Part shown: piece by piece, positions 47,418-56,639 of the stretch
How positions within the stretch are numbered: position 1 is the stretch's first letter
Layout: each line of letters opens with the position of its first letter
DNA from: Flavobacterium soyangense
Lineage (GTDB): Bacteria; Bacteroidota; Bacteroidia; Flavobacteriales; Flavobacteriaceae
Direction: 5' to 3'
Assembly (NCBI RefSeq): GCF_015277675.1
Contig: NZ_JADHEC010000013.1
Coordinates: forward strand, 1-64,000
DNA: 64,000 nt
The notes under the pieces: generated by a model
The model's input: only the letters and a program-made list of their open reading frames with translations
The model's database searches: none
Told to the model about the DNA's origin: nothing
Position numbers and translations under genes: made by a program

Positions 47418-48657
47418 ATGCAAAAACTTTTCCTTTAATAAAAACAGTATCAATCAAATTACTGCCAAAAGCATATGGCAATTGATAATAAGAGGAAATA
47501 GGTTTTGTGATAATAAGATTGGCTTTCTTGCCAATGGTAATGCTTCCGTGGGTTTCTGAAATTCCCATAGCGTAAGCTCCATTTAGGGTAGCAGCATTTA
47601 TGGCTTCTTCGGGAGTCATTTTCATTTTAATGCAAGCCGTCGAAATTACAAAATTCATATTTCCAGAAGGAGTAGAACCAGGGTTAAAATCAGTGGCGAG
47701 TGCTAATGGCAAACCTTTCGCCATCATTTCTCGAACCGGAGTATATGGAATTCCCAAAAAATAAGAACACGATGGTAAGGCCACAGGAATTGTATCCGTA
47801 TCTCTCAAGGCTTCAATGTCTTCGGATTCCATTATTTCCAAATGATCTACCGAAAGTGCATTGTATTTTATTGCAGCTTGGACTCCTCCGATGGAATTGA
47901 ATTGGTTGACGTGTATTTTTGGTTTTAAACCAAAACGGATTCCGGCTTGCATAATTTGTTCGGTTTCAGAAACCGTGAAATAACCGGTTTCACAAAAAAC
48001 ATCGATAAAGTCTGCCAGTTTGTTTTTGGCGATTTCCGGGAGCATTTTGTCAATAATCAAATCGACATATCCTTTGCGATTTTCTTTAAATTCTCGTGGA
48101 ACGGCGTGTGCGCCAAGAAAAGTCGCTTTTATGGTAATTGGATACTCTTTTGACAATCTTTTGATAACCCGAAGCATTTTCAGTTCGCCATCAACGGTGA
48201 GTCCGTAACCTGATTTTATTTCGACAGCACCAGTTCCTAGGTGCATTATTTCTTCGAGTCGAACTTTCGATTGGTTGTAAAGTTCGTCTCTGGAAGTTTC
48301 GTTGAGTTTTCGTGCCGAATTTAAAATACCTCCACCACGATTAGCAATTTCTTCATAGGAAAGTCCATTGATTCTGTCGACAAATTCCTGTTCTCGATTG
48401 CCGGCATAAACGATATGTGTGTGACTGTCGCACCAAGCGGGGAGCACCATTTTTCCATCAACATCAATACATTTTTCCGGATTAATATCCTCTGGCACAT
48501 TTTCCATTGAACCAAAATCAGCAATCAAATCATTTTCGATTACTAAATAAGCATTCTTAATGGTGGGAAGATCTGCCATTTCAGCACCAGAAACTTTCAA
48601 AATTGAGGAATCTCTCACTTGAATTAACTCCTTAATGTTGATGATTAGCGTTTTCAT
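47416..48657 (-). CDS. hutI: imidazolonepropionase
   Basis: 413 residues. The amidohydrolase metal site CDSHTHIVYAGNR, then SYGLTVDGE-like and HVNQFNSIGG (His), VDHLE and ATDFNPGSTP (metal Asp) are all present. It hydrolyses 4-imidazolone-5-propionate to formiminoglutamate, the substrate of HutG. It lies near hutG but in a separate unit. Confidence 0.95.
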   Translation of the reverse strand: MKTLIINIKELIQVRDSSILKVSGAEMADLPTIKNAYLVIENDLIADFGSMENVPEDINPEKCIDVDGKMVLPAWCDSHTHIVYAGNREQEFVDRINGLSYEEIANRGGGILNSARKLNETSRDELYNQSKVRLEEIMHLGTGAVEIKSGYGLTVDGELKMLRVIKRLSKEYPITIKATFLGAHAVPREFKENRKGYVDLIIDKMLPEIAKNKLADFIDVFCETGYFTVSETEQIMQAGIRFGLKPKIHVNQFNSIGGVQAAIKYNALSVDHLEIMESEDIEALRDTDTIPVALPSCSYFLGIPYTPVREMMAKGLPLALATDFNPGSTPSGNMNFVISTACIKMKMTPEEAINAATLNGAYAMGISETHGSITIGKKANLIITKPISSYYQLPYAFGSNLIDTVFIKGKVFA

Positions 48658-48668
48658 TTATTTTGAAA

Positions 48669-49718
48669 TTATTCTGAAACTGTTATTTCGAACATTTTAT
48701 CCCAGTATTTTCCTGTTACAAAAATGGTTTTTGTTTTTGGATTATAGGCTATTCCATTGAGAACGTCTGCATTTGGATATTTAATAAATTTTCTCAAACC
48801 AGAAAGATCTAAAATTCCTTCAACAGCTCCATTTACTGGATTTACAACTGCAATTGCATCTTTTTGCCAAACATTTGCATAGATTTTTCCGTCAATCCAT
48901 TCCAATTCGTTAATTTTTGGGATTTTTGTACTTGAAGTATATACATTTACATAGCCCATCATTTTTTGATTCTCCGGATTCATCATCCAAATTTTCTCAG
49001 TTCCATCAGATTGGTATATCTTTTTTCCATCATTGGTCATTCCCCAACCTTCAATATCTTTGTCAAAAGCAAATGTCTTTTCCAGTTTTAAAGTATTGGC
49101 ATTATAGATAAAACCTGTTTTTTCTTGCCAGGTTAATTGGTATAATTTATTGTTTACAAAAGTAATCCCTTCTCCGAAATATTTTGAATCTAGATTAATT
49201 TGTTTGTAAATTTTACCTGTTTTATAATCGTATTTTCTATAATAAGAGGCTCCTTTTTGACCTGTACTTTCATTTAAAGTGTCATTACGAAACTCAAACC
49301 CCTCGGTAAATGAAGCTGTATCATGAGAATACATATTGATGATTTTATATTTTAATGCTTTAGGCTGCACATTCGAGACTAATTCTATTCGTGTTGTTGT
49401 TTCAGAATTTTCTCCGTCAAAATAAACTACCGCTTTCAGGTTTTGATAGCCTAACCGTTGGTTTTTTAATTCGAAAGGAAGTTTTTCAAGTCCTTTCTTG
49501 GAACCAATTTTTGTGTCATTAACAAAGTAAGCAACACTGTCAATGGTTTTCGAATTTGGGTTTAAAATTCCCAATTCTAAAGCTTCTTGTGGCTGATATT
49601 GTTCCTTAAATTTCGAATCATCGAAAGTAAATAAAGTATTTTCACCTTTTTTTGTGCCTCCACAATTAGCCAATGTAATTCCTAATAAAATGATAAATAG
49701 GAAGTTATAATTTTTCAT
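48669..49718 (-). CDS. glutaminyl-peptide cyclotransferase (plant-type), lipoprotein
   Basis: 349 residues. A lipobox (LANC) ends the signal. The beta-propeller of plant-type glutaminyl cyclases is seen in MYSHDTASFTEGFEF, GEGITFVNNKLYQLTW, GWGMTNDGKKIYQSDGT and INELEWIDGKIYANVW. It cyclises N-terminal Gln to pyroglutamate, a frequent mature N-terminus of exported Bacteroidota proteins. A domain near residues 30-115 precedes the propeller, of unknown role. A TATTTTTG box lies upstream on the minus strand (49783-49776). Confidence 0.9.
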   Translation of the reverse strand: MKNYNFLFIILLGITLANCGGTKKGENTLFTFDDSKFKEQYQPQEALELGILNPNSKTIDSVAYFVNDTKIGSKKGLEKLPFELKNQRLGYQNLKAVVYFDGENSETTTRIELVSNVQPKALKYKIINMYSHDTASFTEGFEFRNDTLNESTGQKGASYYRKYDYKTGKIYKQINLDSKYFGEGITFVNNKLYQLTWQEKTGFIYNANTLKLEKTFAFDKDIEGWGMTNDGKKIYQSDGTEKIWMMNPENQKMMGYVNVYTSSTKIPKINELEWIDGKIYANVWQKDAIAVVNPVNGAVEGILDLSGLRKFIKYPNADVLNGIAYNPKTKTIFVTGKYWDKMFEITVSE

Positions 49719-49772
49719 AAATTAAAATTTTGATGATGCAATATACACCGATATTTTATAGGTGCAAAGCCC

Positions 49773-49803
49773 TTGCAAAAATATAAAATAGATTGTATAT
49801 TTG
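49773..49803 (+). promoter_or_regulatory. SRP RNA promoter
   Basis: TTG (49773-49775), 20 bases, TATATTTG (49796-49803): a textbook flavobacterial promoter whose start site would be about 49808. A minus-strand TATTTTTG (49783-49776) for the glutaminyl cyclase gene overlaps it. Confidence 0.8.
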
Positions 49804-49807
49804 CACC

Positions 49808-49900
49808 GGCAAGTCCTACACGACCAGCTCCTGCAGAATCCCCCAGGATGGGAACATAGCAAGGGTAAGCGGTTGAGCGGTGCGATGTAGGTCGCTTGCC
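49808..49900 (+). ncRNA. ffs: signal recognition particle RNA (bacterial small type)
   Basis: The closing stem GGCAAG/CTTGCC and CCTACA/TGTAGG join the ends, and the apical SRP54-binding region contains CCCAGGATGGGAACATAGCA, as in Bacteroidota SRP RNAs. Length about 93-100 nt fits the small bacterial form. It is flanked by a perfect promoter and a terminator at 49925-49947. It binds Ffh to target membrane proteins. Confidence 0.9.
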
Positions 49901-49924
49901 ATTTTTTATTTCACACAAAAGTAG

Positions 49925-49947
49925 TCTTCCTTTGGGAAGATTTTTTT
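49925..49947 (+). terminator. intrinsic terminator of the SRP RNA gene
   Basis: TCTTCC TTTG GGAAGA followed by seven T, just before the SDR gene. Confidence 0.85.
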
Positions 49948-49974
49948 ATTTTTACCCAAATCTAAATTCATAAA

Positions 49975-50778
49975 ATGAGCAAAGTAGTTCTAATCACAGG
50001 CGGATCTTCGGGAATAGGGAAATCTATTGGAGAGTTTTTGCATCATAAAGGCTTTGTTGTTTATGGAACCAGCAGGAATCCGGGAGGAGTTTTGAATTCG
50101 GTTTTTCCATTGGTTAATTTAGATGTTCGAAATACCGAATCAATTCATATGGCTGTGGCCAAAATTATTGCCACTTCTGGCAGACTTGATATTGTCATTA
50201 ATAATGCAGGAGTGGGAATTACTGGGCCTTTGGAAGAAATTCCAACAGCCGAAATCAAGAATAATTTTGAAACCAATTTTTTTGGACCAATCGAAGTAAT
50301 GAAGGCAGTCTTGCCACAAATGCGCTCTCAAAAATCAGGTTTAATCATTAATATAACTTCTATTGCCGGTTATATGGGTTTGCCATATCGCAGCGTTTAC
50401 TCCGCTTCAAAAGGCGCTTTGGAATTAATTACCGAAGCCTTGAGAATGGAAGTCAAATCTTTTGGAATCCAGATTACAAATGTAGCTCCAGGAGATTTTG
50501 CCACAAATATTGCTTCAGGTCGTTTTCATGCGCCTTTAATTAAGAATTCAGCTTATGAAATTCCGTATGGAAATACACTAAAAATGATGGACGAACACGT
50601 GAATAGCGGAAGTAATCCGAATGAAATGGCGGAAGCAGTTTATCAAATTATCGAAAATCCAAACCCCAAAATTCATTATAAAGTAGGTGCTTTTATGCAG
50701 AAATTTTCGATTGTTTTAAAGCGAATTTTACCGGATAAAGTATATGAAAAAATGCTTATGAATCATTATAAATTGTAA
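49975..50778 (+). CDS. short-chain dehydrogenase/reductase
   Basis: 267 residues. TGGSSGIGKSIGEFL (NAD(P) loop), NNAGVGITG, Ser in NITSIAGYMG and the catalytic YSASKGALE are intact. Substrate not evident; the alkyl-like C-terminus FSIVLKRILPDKVYEK suggests membrane or lipid association. The fsa promoter overlaps its stop codon. Confidence 0.9.
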   Translation: MSKVVLITGGSSGIGKSIGEFLHHKGFVVYGTSRNPGGVLNSVFPLVNLDVRNTESIHMAVAKIIATSGRLDIVINNAGVGITGPLEEIPTAEIKNNFETNFFGPIEVMKAVLPQMRSQKSGLIINITSIAGYMGLPYRSVYSASKGALELITEALRMEVKSFGIQITNVAPGDFATNIASGRFHAPLIKNSAYEIPYGNTLKMMDEHVNSGSNPNEMAEAVYQIIENPNPKIHYKVGAFMQKFSIVLKRILPDKVYEKMLMNHYKL

Positions 50779-50783
50779 TTTTG
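50776..50783 (+). promoter_or_regulatory. -7 box of the transaldolase-family gene
   Basis: TAATTTTG matches TAnnTTTG and begins in the SDR stop codon (TAA 50776-50778). The ATG is 38 bp downstream. Confidence 0.55.
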
Positions 50784-50820
50784 CACCTAATTTTAAACAC
50801 ACAATTAAACTAAATAATAT

Positions 50821-51477
50821 ATGAAATTTTTTATCGACACAGCGAATTTAGCTCAAATAAAAGAAGCACAAGCATTAGGCGTTTTAGACGGTGTAACTAC
50901 AAATCCATCATTGATGGCAAAGGAAGGAATCACTGGGAAAAACAACATTTTGAAACATTATGTTGACATTTGCAATAGTGTGGATGGAGACGTAAGTGCC
51001 GAAGTTAATGCGCTGGATTATGACGGAATGGTTAGAGAAGGAGAAGAATTAGCGGATCTGCATGAGCAAATTGTGGTAAAATTGCCTATGACCAAAGAAG
51101 GTGTTATGGCTGCCAAATATTTTTCTGATAAAGGAATTAAAACAAATGTTACTCTTGTGTTTTCAGCAGGTCAGGCTTTATTGGCTGCCAAAGCTGGTGC
51201 AACTTACGTTTCTCCGTTTATTGGGCGTTTAGATGATGTTTCGACCGATGGTTTAGCTTTAATTGAAGAAATTAGATTGATTTATGATAACTACGGTTAC
51301 GAAACACAAATTCTCGCAGCTTCAGTTCGTCACACTATGCACATTGTGAACTGTGCAAAAATTGGTGCCGATGTAATGACCGGGCCACTTTCTGCTATTT
51401 ATGGCTTGTTGAAACACCCATTGACTGATATTGGTTTGGCACAATTTGTGGCCGATTTCGAAAAAGGAAATAAATAA
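50821..51477 (+). CDS. fsa: transaldolase-family / fructose-6-phosphate aldolase-like enzyme
   Basis: 218 residues, the short-type length. [29 protein letters not shown], the Schiff-base Lys in [13 protein letters not shown], and [18 protein letters not shown] are typical of the short transaldolase/FSA group. It either carries out the pentose-phosphate transaldolase step or cleaves fructose-6-phosphate; the sequence alone does not decide. Confidence 0.93.
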   Translation: MKFFIDTANLAQIKEAQALGVLDGVTTNPSLMAKEGITGKNNILKHYVDICNSVDGDVSAEVNALDYDGMVREGEELADLHEQIVVKLPMTKEGVMAAKYFSDKGIKTNVTLVFSAGQALLAAKAGATYVSPFIGRLDDVSTDGLALIEEIRLIYDNYGYETQILAASVRHTMHIVNCAKIGADVMTGPLSAIYGLLKHPLTDIGLAQFVADFEKGNK

Positions 51478-52055
51478 AAAAAAGAATAACCATGTGAAAA
51501 CTATCTGTATTAATTGCATTCTTAATGAGAATCGTTCTTATAAATGCCCATGAAGCAAAAATAATAACAACTGTTAACGAGGTGGATGATGTTGCGAGTT
51601 TTGACTTGGATTGTGCTGTAAAATATTCCCATTTTTAGCCAAAGGATTAAAGTATAATATCACACGTAATGAATTTAAGGGTGCTGAACTTTAAGACACT
51701 TACCATTTAATGTTAGTTATGGATGGCTTTTTTTACCACAGCATTAAACAACAAGATGACAATTTCAACCATATTTAGTAATGGTACAACTGTTTCAGAA
51801 GCATAAACTATTGAGGATGATGGCTGTTTTTGATGGAGCTTGAAGTATAAAACTAATTCTGATTGAAGGCATTTTGCTAACTAAAAATTGCAACCCACTA
51901 AATATTGAATTTAGTGGGTTTTTTTATATTGCTTTTGTGAGGTTTGTAGGTTAAGCAAAATACTTTTTTAAAGATTACCCTAGTTTATCTTTTTTTTAAG
52001 TTTAAGATTATCGCTAAATATGATATTTATCATTTTTATAACAATAATTAACGTG
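51478..52055. other. 630-bp region with a possible decayed exported gene
   Basis: Plus-strand text from 51491 encodes MTK-like start, KLSVLIAFLMRIVLINA (leader-like) and AHEAKIITTVNEVDDVASFD before stops at about 51640. Later short open pieces are in other frames. No family is recognised. The terminator at 51892-51925 at the end supports a former transcription unit. Confidence 0.35.
51892..51925 (+). terminator. intrinsic terminator
   Basis: AACCCACTAAAT (51892-51903) pairs with ATTTAGTGGGTT (51909-51920), loop ATTGA, then T. It would end the fsa transcript or the decayed gene before it. Confidence 0.82.
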
Positions 52056-52063
52056 TAACTTTG
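52056..52063 (+). promoter_or_regulatory. -7 box of the ferredoxin oxidoreductase operon
   Basis: TAACTTTG matches TAnnTTTG, 47 bp before the first ATG of the four-gene operon. Confidence 0.55.
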
Positions 52064-52109
52064 AGAATAATAAAATTATTATAGAGTAATCATATATAAA
52101 TTTATTGAT

Positions 52110-52340
52110 ATGGCAAAAGTAAAAGGAGCTATAGTTGTAGATACACAAATATGCAAAGGCTGCGAAGTTTGCATTCCCGTTTGTCAGGAAAAGGTGATTG
52201 CTATGTCAAGCGAAGTTAACCGAAAAGGCTATCACTATGCTTATATGAAAAATCCAGAAGCTTGTAATGGTTGTACAAATTGTGGTATTGTATGTCCCGA
52301 CAGAGCTATCTCAGTATATAGAGTAAAAGTTTCAACCTAA
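52110..52340 (+). CDS. 2-oxoacid:ferredoxin oxidoreductase delta subunit (2x[4Fe-4S])
   Basis: 76 residues with two [4Fe-4S] motifs, CKGCEVCIPVCQEKVI and CNGCTNCGIVCPDRAI. As a ferredoxin-like subunit it takes electrons from the TPP site. It is followed 20 bp later by the alpha subunit. Whether the physiological substrate is 2-oxoglutarate or a branched 2-oxoacid is undecided. Confidence 0.9.
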   Translation: MAKVKGAIVVDTQICKGCEVCIPVCQEKVIAMSSEVNRKGYHYAYMKNPEACNGCTNCGIVCPDRAISVYRVKVST

Positions 52341-52359
52341 CCATTAAACCATTAGTAGA

Positions 52360-53484
52360 ATGTCAGAATTAAAATTAATGAAAGGGAACGAAGCATTGGC
52401 TGAAGCCGCAATAAGAGCCGGAGTAGATGCTTATTTTGGTTATCCAATTACGCCACAAACAGAAATTATTGAATATTTAATGAACGAACGTCCCGAAAAA
52501 CGAACAGGAATGGTCGTTCTTCAGGCAGAAAGCGAAATAGCGGCTGTAAACATGGTTTATGGTGCAGCAAGTACCGGTAAAAAAGCACTGACTTCCTCTT
52601 CAAGCCCCGGTATTTCATTAAAATTAGAAGGAATTTCTTATTTGGCTGGAGCCGAATTGCCTGCTGTGATTGTAAATGTTGTGCGTGGTGGCCCTGGTTT
52701 AGGAACAATACAACCTTCTCAAGCAGACTATTTTCAATCGGTAAAAGGCGGTGGACACGGTGATTATAAACTTTACGTTTTAGCTCCGGCATCCGTTCAG
52801 GAAATGGCAGATTTTGTTGAAGATGCTTTCGATATTGCCTTTAAATATCGTGCGCCTGTATTGATTCTTTCCGATGGATTAATTGGTCAAATGATGGAAA
52901 AAGTGATTCTAAAGGATCAAAAATCAAGATTGACTAATGAGGAATTGATCGAAAAATACGGAGATTGGGCAGTGACCGGTAAAAAAGGAAGGGAACGCAA
53001 CATAATCACGTCTCTAGATTTACAATCCGAAAAAATGGAAGCCAGAGTACATAGATTGCAAAAGAAATATGTGCAAATGGAAAAAGAAGACTTACGGTTT
53101 GAGAAAATTAACTGCGACGATGCAGAATATCTGATAGTAGCTTATGGTTCAAGTGCAAGAATTTCTCAAAAAGCGGTTGAATTGGCTAGAGCCAAAGGAC
53201 TAAAAGTGGGTTTATTGCGACCAATAACACTGTTTCCTTTTCCCAAAAAAGAGCTATTTAAATTAGCAAATCAAGTCAATGGAATTTTAAGTGTGGAGTT
53301 GAATGCCGGCCAAATGGTAGAAGATGTCAGACTTTCTGTAGAACACAAAGTCCCGGTGGAGCATTTTGGAAGAACGGGGGGAATTATTCACACTCCGGAA
53401 GAAATTTTAGAAGCTTTAGAACAAAAAATCATCAATAATGGAAGCATTAGACATCATAAAACCAGAGAATCAGGTATTCTGTAA
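52360..53484 (+). CDS. 2-oxoacid:ferredoxin oxidoreductase alpha subunit (VorB/KorA-like)
   Basis: 374 residues. KLMKGNEALAEAAIRAG, GYPITPQTEIIEYL (pyrimidine/Pro-Tyr motif), SSSSPGISLKLEGI and LRPITLFPFP are typical of the alpha chains of KOR/VOR. It holds the 2-oxoacid binding part that pairs with the TPP-binding beta chain. The last 47 bp overlap the start of the beta gene, translational coupling. Confidence 0.93.
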   Translation: MSELKLMKGNEALAEAAIRAGVDAYFGYPITPQTEIIEYLMNERPEKRTGMVVLQAESEIAAVNMVYGAASTGKKALTSSSSPGISLKLEGISYLAGAELPAVIVNVVRGGPGLGTIQPSQADYFQSVKGGGHGDYKLYVLAPASVQEMADFVEDAFDIAFKYRAPVLILSDGLIGQMMEKVILKDQKSRLTNEELIEKYGDWAVTGKKGRERNIITSLDLQSEKMEARVHRLQKKYVQMEKEDLRFEKINCDDAEYLIVAYGSSARISQKAVELARAKGLKVGLLRPITLFPFPKKELFKLANQVNGILSVELNAGQMVEDVRLSVEHKVPVEHFGRTGGIIHTPEEILEALEQKIINNGSIRHHKTRESGIL

Positions 53485-54214
53485 ATCGCAATTAATGACG
53501 GACACGCCCTTGTCGTATTGTCCGGGTTGTGGTCATGGAACGGCCAATAATTTAATTATGGAAGTCATTGATGAAATGGGCATTTCAGAAGATACTATTG
53601 GTGTAGCTCCTGTTGGTTGTTCTGTTTTAGCATATGATTTTATGAATATCGATATGACCCAAGCCGCTCATGGACGAGCGCCTGCAGTAGCAACGGCTAT
53701 TGCCCGAACCTGGCCTGAAAAATATGTATTTACCTATCAAGGTGATGGAGATTTAGCGGCTATTGGGACTGCTGAAACGATTCACGCTTGCAATAGAGGG
53801 GAGAATATGGTCATCTTTTTTGTCAATAATGGCATATACGGAATGACGGGAGGGCAAATGGCACCAACAACTTTAGAAGGAATGAAATCTTCCACTTCGC
53901 CGTATGGACGAGAAATCGAAACCATGGGTTCCCCATTAAAAATAACAGAATTAATCGCGAATCTTCCGGGAGTTTATTCAGTAAGTCGCCATGCGATTCA
54001 TACCCATAAACACGCTCGAAAAGCTAAGATAGCGATTAGACAGGCATTTGAAAATACACGATTAAAAAAGGGACTTTCATTTATTGAAATTCTTTCCAAC
54101 TGTAATTCAGGTTGGAAAATGACTCCTAATGATGCCAATATTTGGATGGAAGAAAATATGTTTCCTTACTTTCCTCTTGGAGATATAAAAGTAGAGGGTA
54201 AATTAAAAGTTTAA
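53438..54214 (+). CDS. 2-oxoacid:ferredoxin oxidoreductase beta subunit (TPP-binding)
   Basis: 258 residues. PLSYCPGCGHG at residues 24-34, then QGDGDLAAIGTAE with the GDGD TPP/Mg motif and FFVNNGIYGMTGGQ. The ATG at 53438 overlaps the alpha gene by 47 bp but is needed to include the conserved segment before CPGCGHG. The enzyme uses TPP, Mg and Fe-S clusters to oxidise 2-oxoacids with ferredoxin, reversible in low-oxygen metabolism. Confidence 0.93.
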   Translation: MEALDIIKPENQVFCKSQLMTDTPLSYCPGCGHGTANNLIMEVIDEMGISEDTIGVAPVGCSVLAYDFMNIDMTQAAHGRAPAVATAIARTWPEKYVFTYQGDGDLAAIGTAETIHACNRGENMVIFFVNNGIYGMTGGQMAPTTLEGMKSSTSPYGREIETMGSPLKITELIANLPGVYSVSRHAIHTHKHARKAKIAIRQAFENTRLKKGLSFIEILSNCNSGWKMTPNDANIWMEENMFPYFPLGDIKVEGKLKV

Positions 54215-54217
54215 ATC

Positions 54218-54787
54218 ATGACTGAAGAAATTATTATCGCAGGTTTTGGTGGGCAGGGAGTGCTCTCAATGGGTAAAATATTGGCCTACTCCGGAATAAT
54301 GCAAGATCAGGAAGTGAGTTGGATGCCTTCTTACGGACCTGAAATGCGCGGTGGTACTGCAAATGTTACTGTAATTTTAAGTGATGAAAGAATTAGTTCA
54401 CCCTACTTAAAAATAGTGGATACCGCAATTATTTTAAATCAGCAATCGATGGATAAGTTTGAGGAATCTGTAAAACCCGGTGGAATTTTAATTTATGACC
54501 CTAACGGAATTACTTCACATCCCACTAGAAAAAATATCCATATTTTCCAGATTGAAGGTACTAAATTAGCAGCCGAAATGGGAAATAAGAAAATATTTAA
54601 TATGGTAATTTTAGGAGGGTTTTTAAAAGAAAAACCGGTAGTGAAATTAGAAAATGTAATTGAAGGCTTAAAAAAATCCATCTCAGAACGCAACCATCAC
54701 TTAATTCCTTTAAATCTGGAAGCGATTACAATGGGAATGAAAAGTATTGTTCCTTATAAAGTAGTAGAACCTGTTTTCCAGAATTAA
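54218..54787 (+). CDS. 2-oxoacid:acceptor oxidoreductase gamma subunit
   Basis: 189 residues. IIAGFGGQGVLSMGKILA, MPSYGPEMRGGTANVTV and AIILNQQSMDKFE match the gamma (POR_N-type) chain. It completes the delta-alpha-beta-gamma set and starts 3 bp after the beta stop. Confidence 0.92.
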   Translation: MTEEIIIAGFGGQGVLSMGKILAYSGIMQDQEVSWMPSYGPEMRGGTANVTVILSDERISSPYLKIVDTAIILNQQSMDKFEESVKPGGILIYDPNGITSHPTRKNIHIFQIEGTKLAAEMGNKKIFNMVILGGFLKEKPVVKLENVIEGLKKSISERNHHLIPLNLEAITMGMKSIVPYKVVEPVFQN

Positions 54788-54837
54788 GTTTTAATAAGAA
54801 TCAAATTTGAATTAGTAACCCATTGATTTTTTTAGAT

Positions 54838-54880
54838 AAGACCTGTGAGAATTTATGAGTCTCTCAGGTCTTGATTTTTA
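54838..54880 (+). terminator. intrinsic terminator of the oxidoreductase operon
   Basis: AAGACCTGTGAGA (54838-54850) pairs with 54860-54872 with one mismatch, then T-rich sequence. Confidence 0.8.
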
Positions 54881-54889
54881 TTGGAGAAT

Positions 54890-55387
54890 TTAGTTTTTCT
54901 TACCACTTATCATTTTTTCAAAAACTTTCCATTTTGATGTATCTCCATTGATTATATAAGATTTTGAATTTTTGAATAAAGCAGTTGTTCCACCTACTCC
55001 AGTCCCAAGAATTGCACCAATAAGACCAAAGCCAGTGCCTCCTTCTGAAGCGGAATATCCGAAGAAAACCTCATCTGGATTAGGGTCTGAAGTAGCTACG
55101 CCAAAAATCACTCCTACTGTGAGTCCAATTAATGATCCAAAAAGCATATTATTTCCAGCTGAATGTTTAGTTTTGATAAAGCCGATAGTCCTAATGTCAA
55201 TATCGACAGAGCCATTTTTTTCTTGCAGTTGAAGAATGGTATCATTCACTGAAAGTACTTTTCCTTTATTCATTTTATCGCCCTCTAAATTATATACTCG
55301 AATAAATAGAGAATTTTTCGCAACCTCTTTTTGGGCATAAATGGTTGAGCATAATAGCATTGCAATTGCAAATAATAAATTCTTCAT
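54890..55387 (-). CDS. exported protein with glycine-rich membrane segments, unknown function
   Basis: 165 residues. Signal peptide MKNLLFAIAMLLCSTIYAQ, a beta domain (about 30-75) and two glycine-rich hydrophobic stretches (MLFGSLIGLTVGVIFGVA and GTGFGLIGAILGTGVGG) that resemble glycine-zipper pore segments. Function not recognised. Convergent with the oxidoreductase operon. Confidence 0.75.
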   Translation of the reverse strand: MKNLLFAIAMLLCSTIYAQKEVAKNSLFIRVYNLEGDKMNKGKVLSVNDTILQLQEKNGSVDIDIRTIGFIKTKHSAGNNMLFGSLIGLTVGVIFGVATSDPNPDEVFFGYSASEGGTGFGLIGAILGTGVGGTTALFKNSKSYIINGDTSKWKVFEKMISGKKN

Positions 55388-55514
55388 AGTTCTTTAATTT
55401 TTAAGTTATTGAATTCAGATTTTGTCTATTTTATTTGACAGAAATGACTTTTATGCGGAATAAAATATTTTTTATTCAACTTGATATTATAAGGAGTTTT
55501 TGCTTGGATAATAA

Positions 55515-56639
55515 TTAAAATCGAACAGATTTATATTCTTTTTGAAAACATGGTTTAGCAACTACAATCTGCCAAAGATTTAGCCTTCGGGAACGAAATG
55601 ATGCTGCTGAAGTGGCCAGATAAAAATTCCACATTCTGTAAAACGTTTCATCGTATTCCTTTTTTAGATATTCTTTTGATTTTTTGAAATTTTCTTGCCA
55701 GGCCTTCAAAGTAAAATAATAATGCAGACCAATGTTGTGCAAATCCTCCAATAGGAGTTTTTCTTCCATTGCTTTTCCTATTTGGGTCAATGATGGAATT
55801 AATCCGTTAGGGAAAATATATTTGTGAATCCAGGGATCAACATTCAAATCAGATTTGTTGCTACCTATAAAATGGAGGAGACAAAGACCATTATCGGTTA
55901 GATTTTTATTGATGATTTGCATAAATCTGGCGTAATTCTTATGACCCACATGCTCTAACATTCCAATGGACACAATGCGATCAAATTTTTCGTCAATATC
56001 TCTGTAATCCTGAAAACGAATTTCAACATTTAAACCCTGACAACGTTCAATTGCTAATTTTTGTTGTTCTGCTGAAATAGTTATTCCCACAACATTCACT
56101 TTATAATTTTTAGCAGCATAATAAGCAAATCCTCCCCATCCGCAACCAATATCCAATACTTTTTGACCGGGTTTTAATTGTAGTTTTTCGCAAATCAATT
56201 TTAATTTTTGTTCTTGCGCTTCATTTAAAGTAGCCGCTCCTTCCCAATAACCACAGGAATACATCATTAAAGGATCGAGCATATTTTTATACAAAGAGTT
56301 GCCAATATCATAATGATGAGCTATGGATTGAAGCGCTTTAGATTTAGTTTGAAGATTAAATAATTTTGCTTTGACGAATAATGAAATAAATTTCCAGTTA
56401 TTTTGTATCTTTTTTTCTACTTCCTGTGCAAAAATTTTATTGAAAAATGTATCTAAGTCTTGGCAATCCCACCAGCCTTCCATATAACTTTCCCCCACAC
56501 CAATCGATCCTTGACTTAAAACACGTTTATAGAAATTTGGATTATAAACCTGGATATCATAAGGTTTATCGCCATTAATGGTAATTCCGGTTCCTGAAAT
56601 TAATTCTTCTACGGCTGCTTTATATTTGTTTGTTTTCAT
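55515..56639 (-). CDS. cfa: cyclopropane-fatty-acyl-phospholipid synthase family
   Basis: 374 residues. SAM motif VLDIGCGWGGFAYYAA near residue 160, preceded by QSIAHHYDIGNSLYKNMLDP and MYSCGYWEG, followed by SIGMLEHVGHKNYARF, all typical of Cfa. It adds a methylene bridge to unsaturated acyl chains in phospholipid. Cfa often rises in stationary phase; no regulatory site is apparent. A relic IS-like end (ACCATTGGGTGTAAAT, 56661-56676) lies just upstream. Confidence 0.92.
   Translation of the reverse strand: MKTNKYKAAVEELISGTGITINGDKPYDIQVYNPNFYKRVLSQGSIGVGESYMEGWWDCQDLDTFFNKIFAQEVEKKIQNNWKFISLFVKAKLFNLQTKSKALQSIAHHYDIGNSLYKNMLDPLMMYSCGYWEGAATLNEAQEQKLKLICEKLQLKPGQKVLDIGCGWGGFAYYAAKNYKVNVVGITISAEQQKLAIERCQGLNVEIRFQDYRDIDEKFDRIVSIGMLEHVGHKNYARFMQIINKNLTDNGLCLLHFIGSNKSDLNVDPWIHKYIFPNGLIPSLTQIGKAMEEKLLLEDLHNIGLHYYFTLKAWQENFKKSKEYLKKEYDETFYRMWNFYLATSAASFRSRRLNLWQIVVAKPCFQKEYKSVRF

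Noticed and set aside
49715..49918. 67-codon minus-strand frame across the SRP RNA gene
   Set aside because: It covers a structured RNA with a strong promoter on the other strand and has no protein features; a usual false frame on SRP genes.
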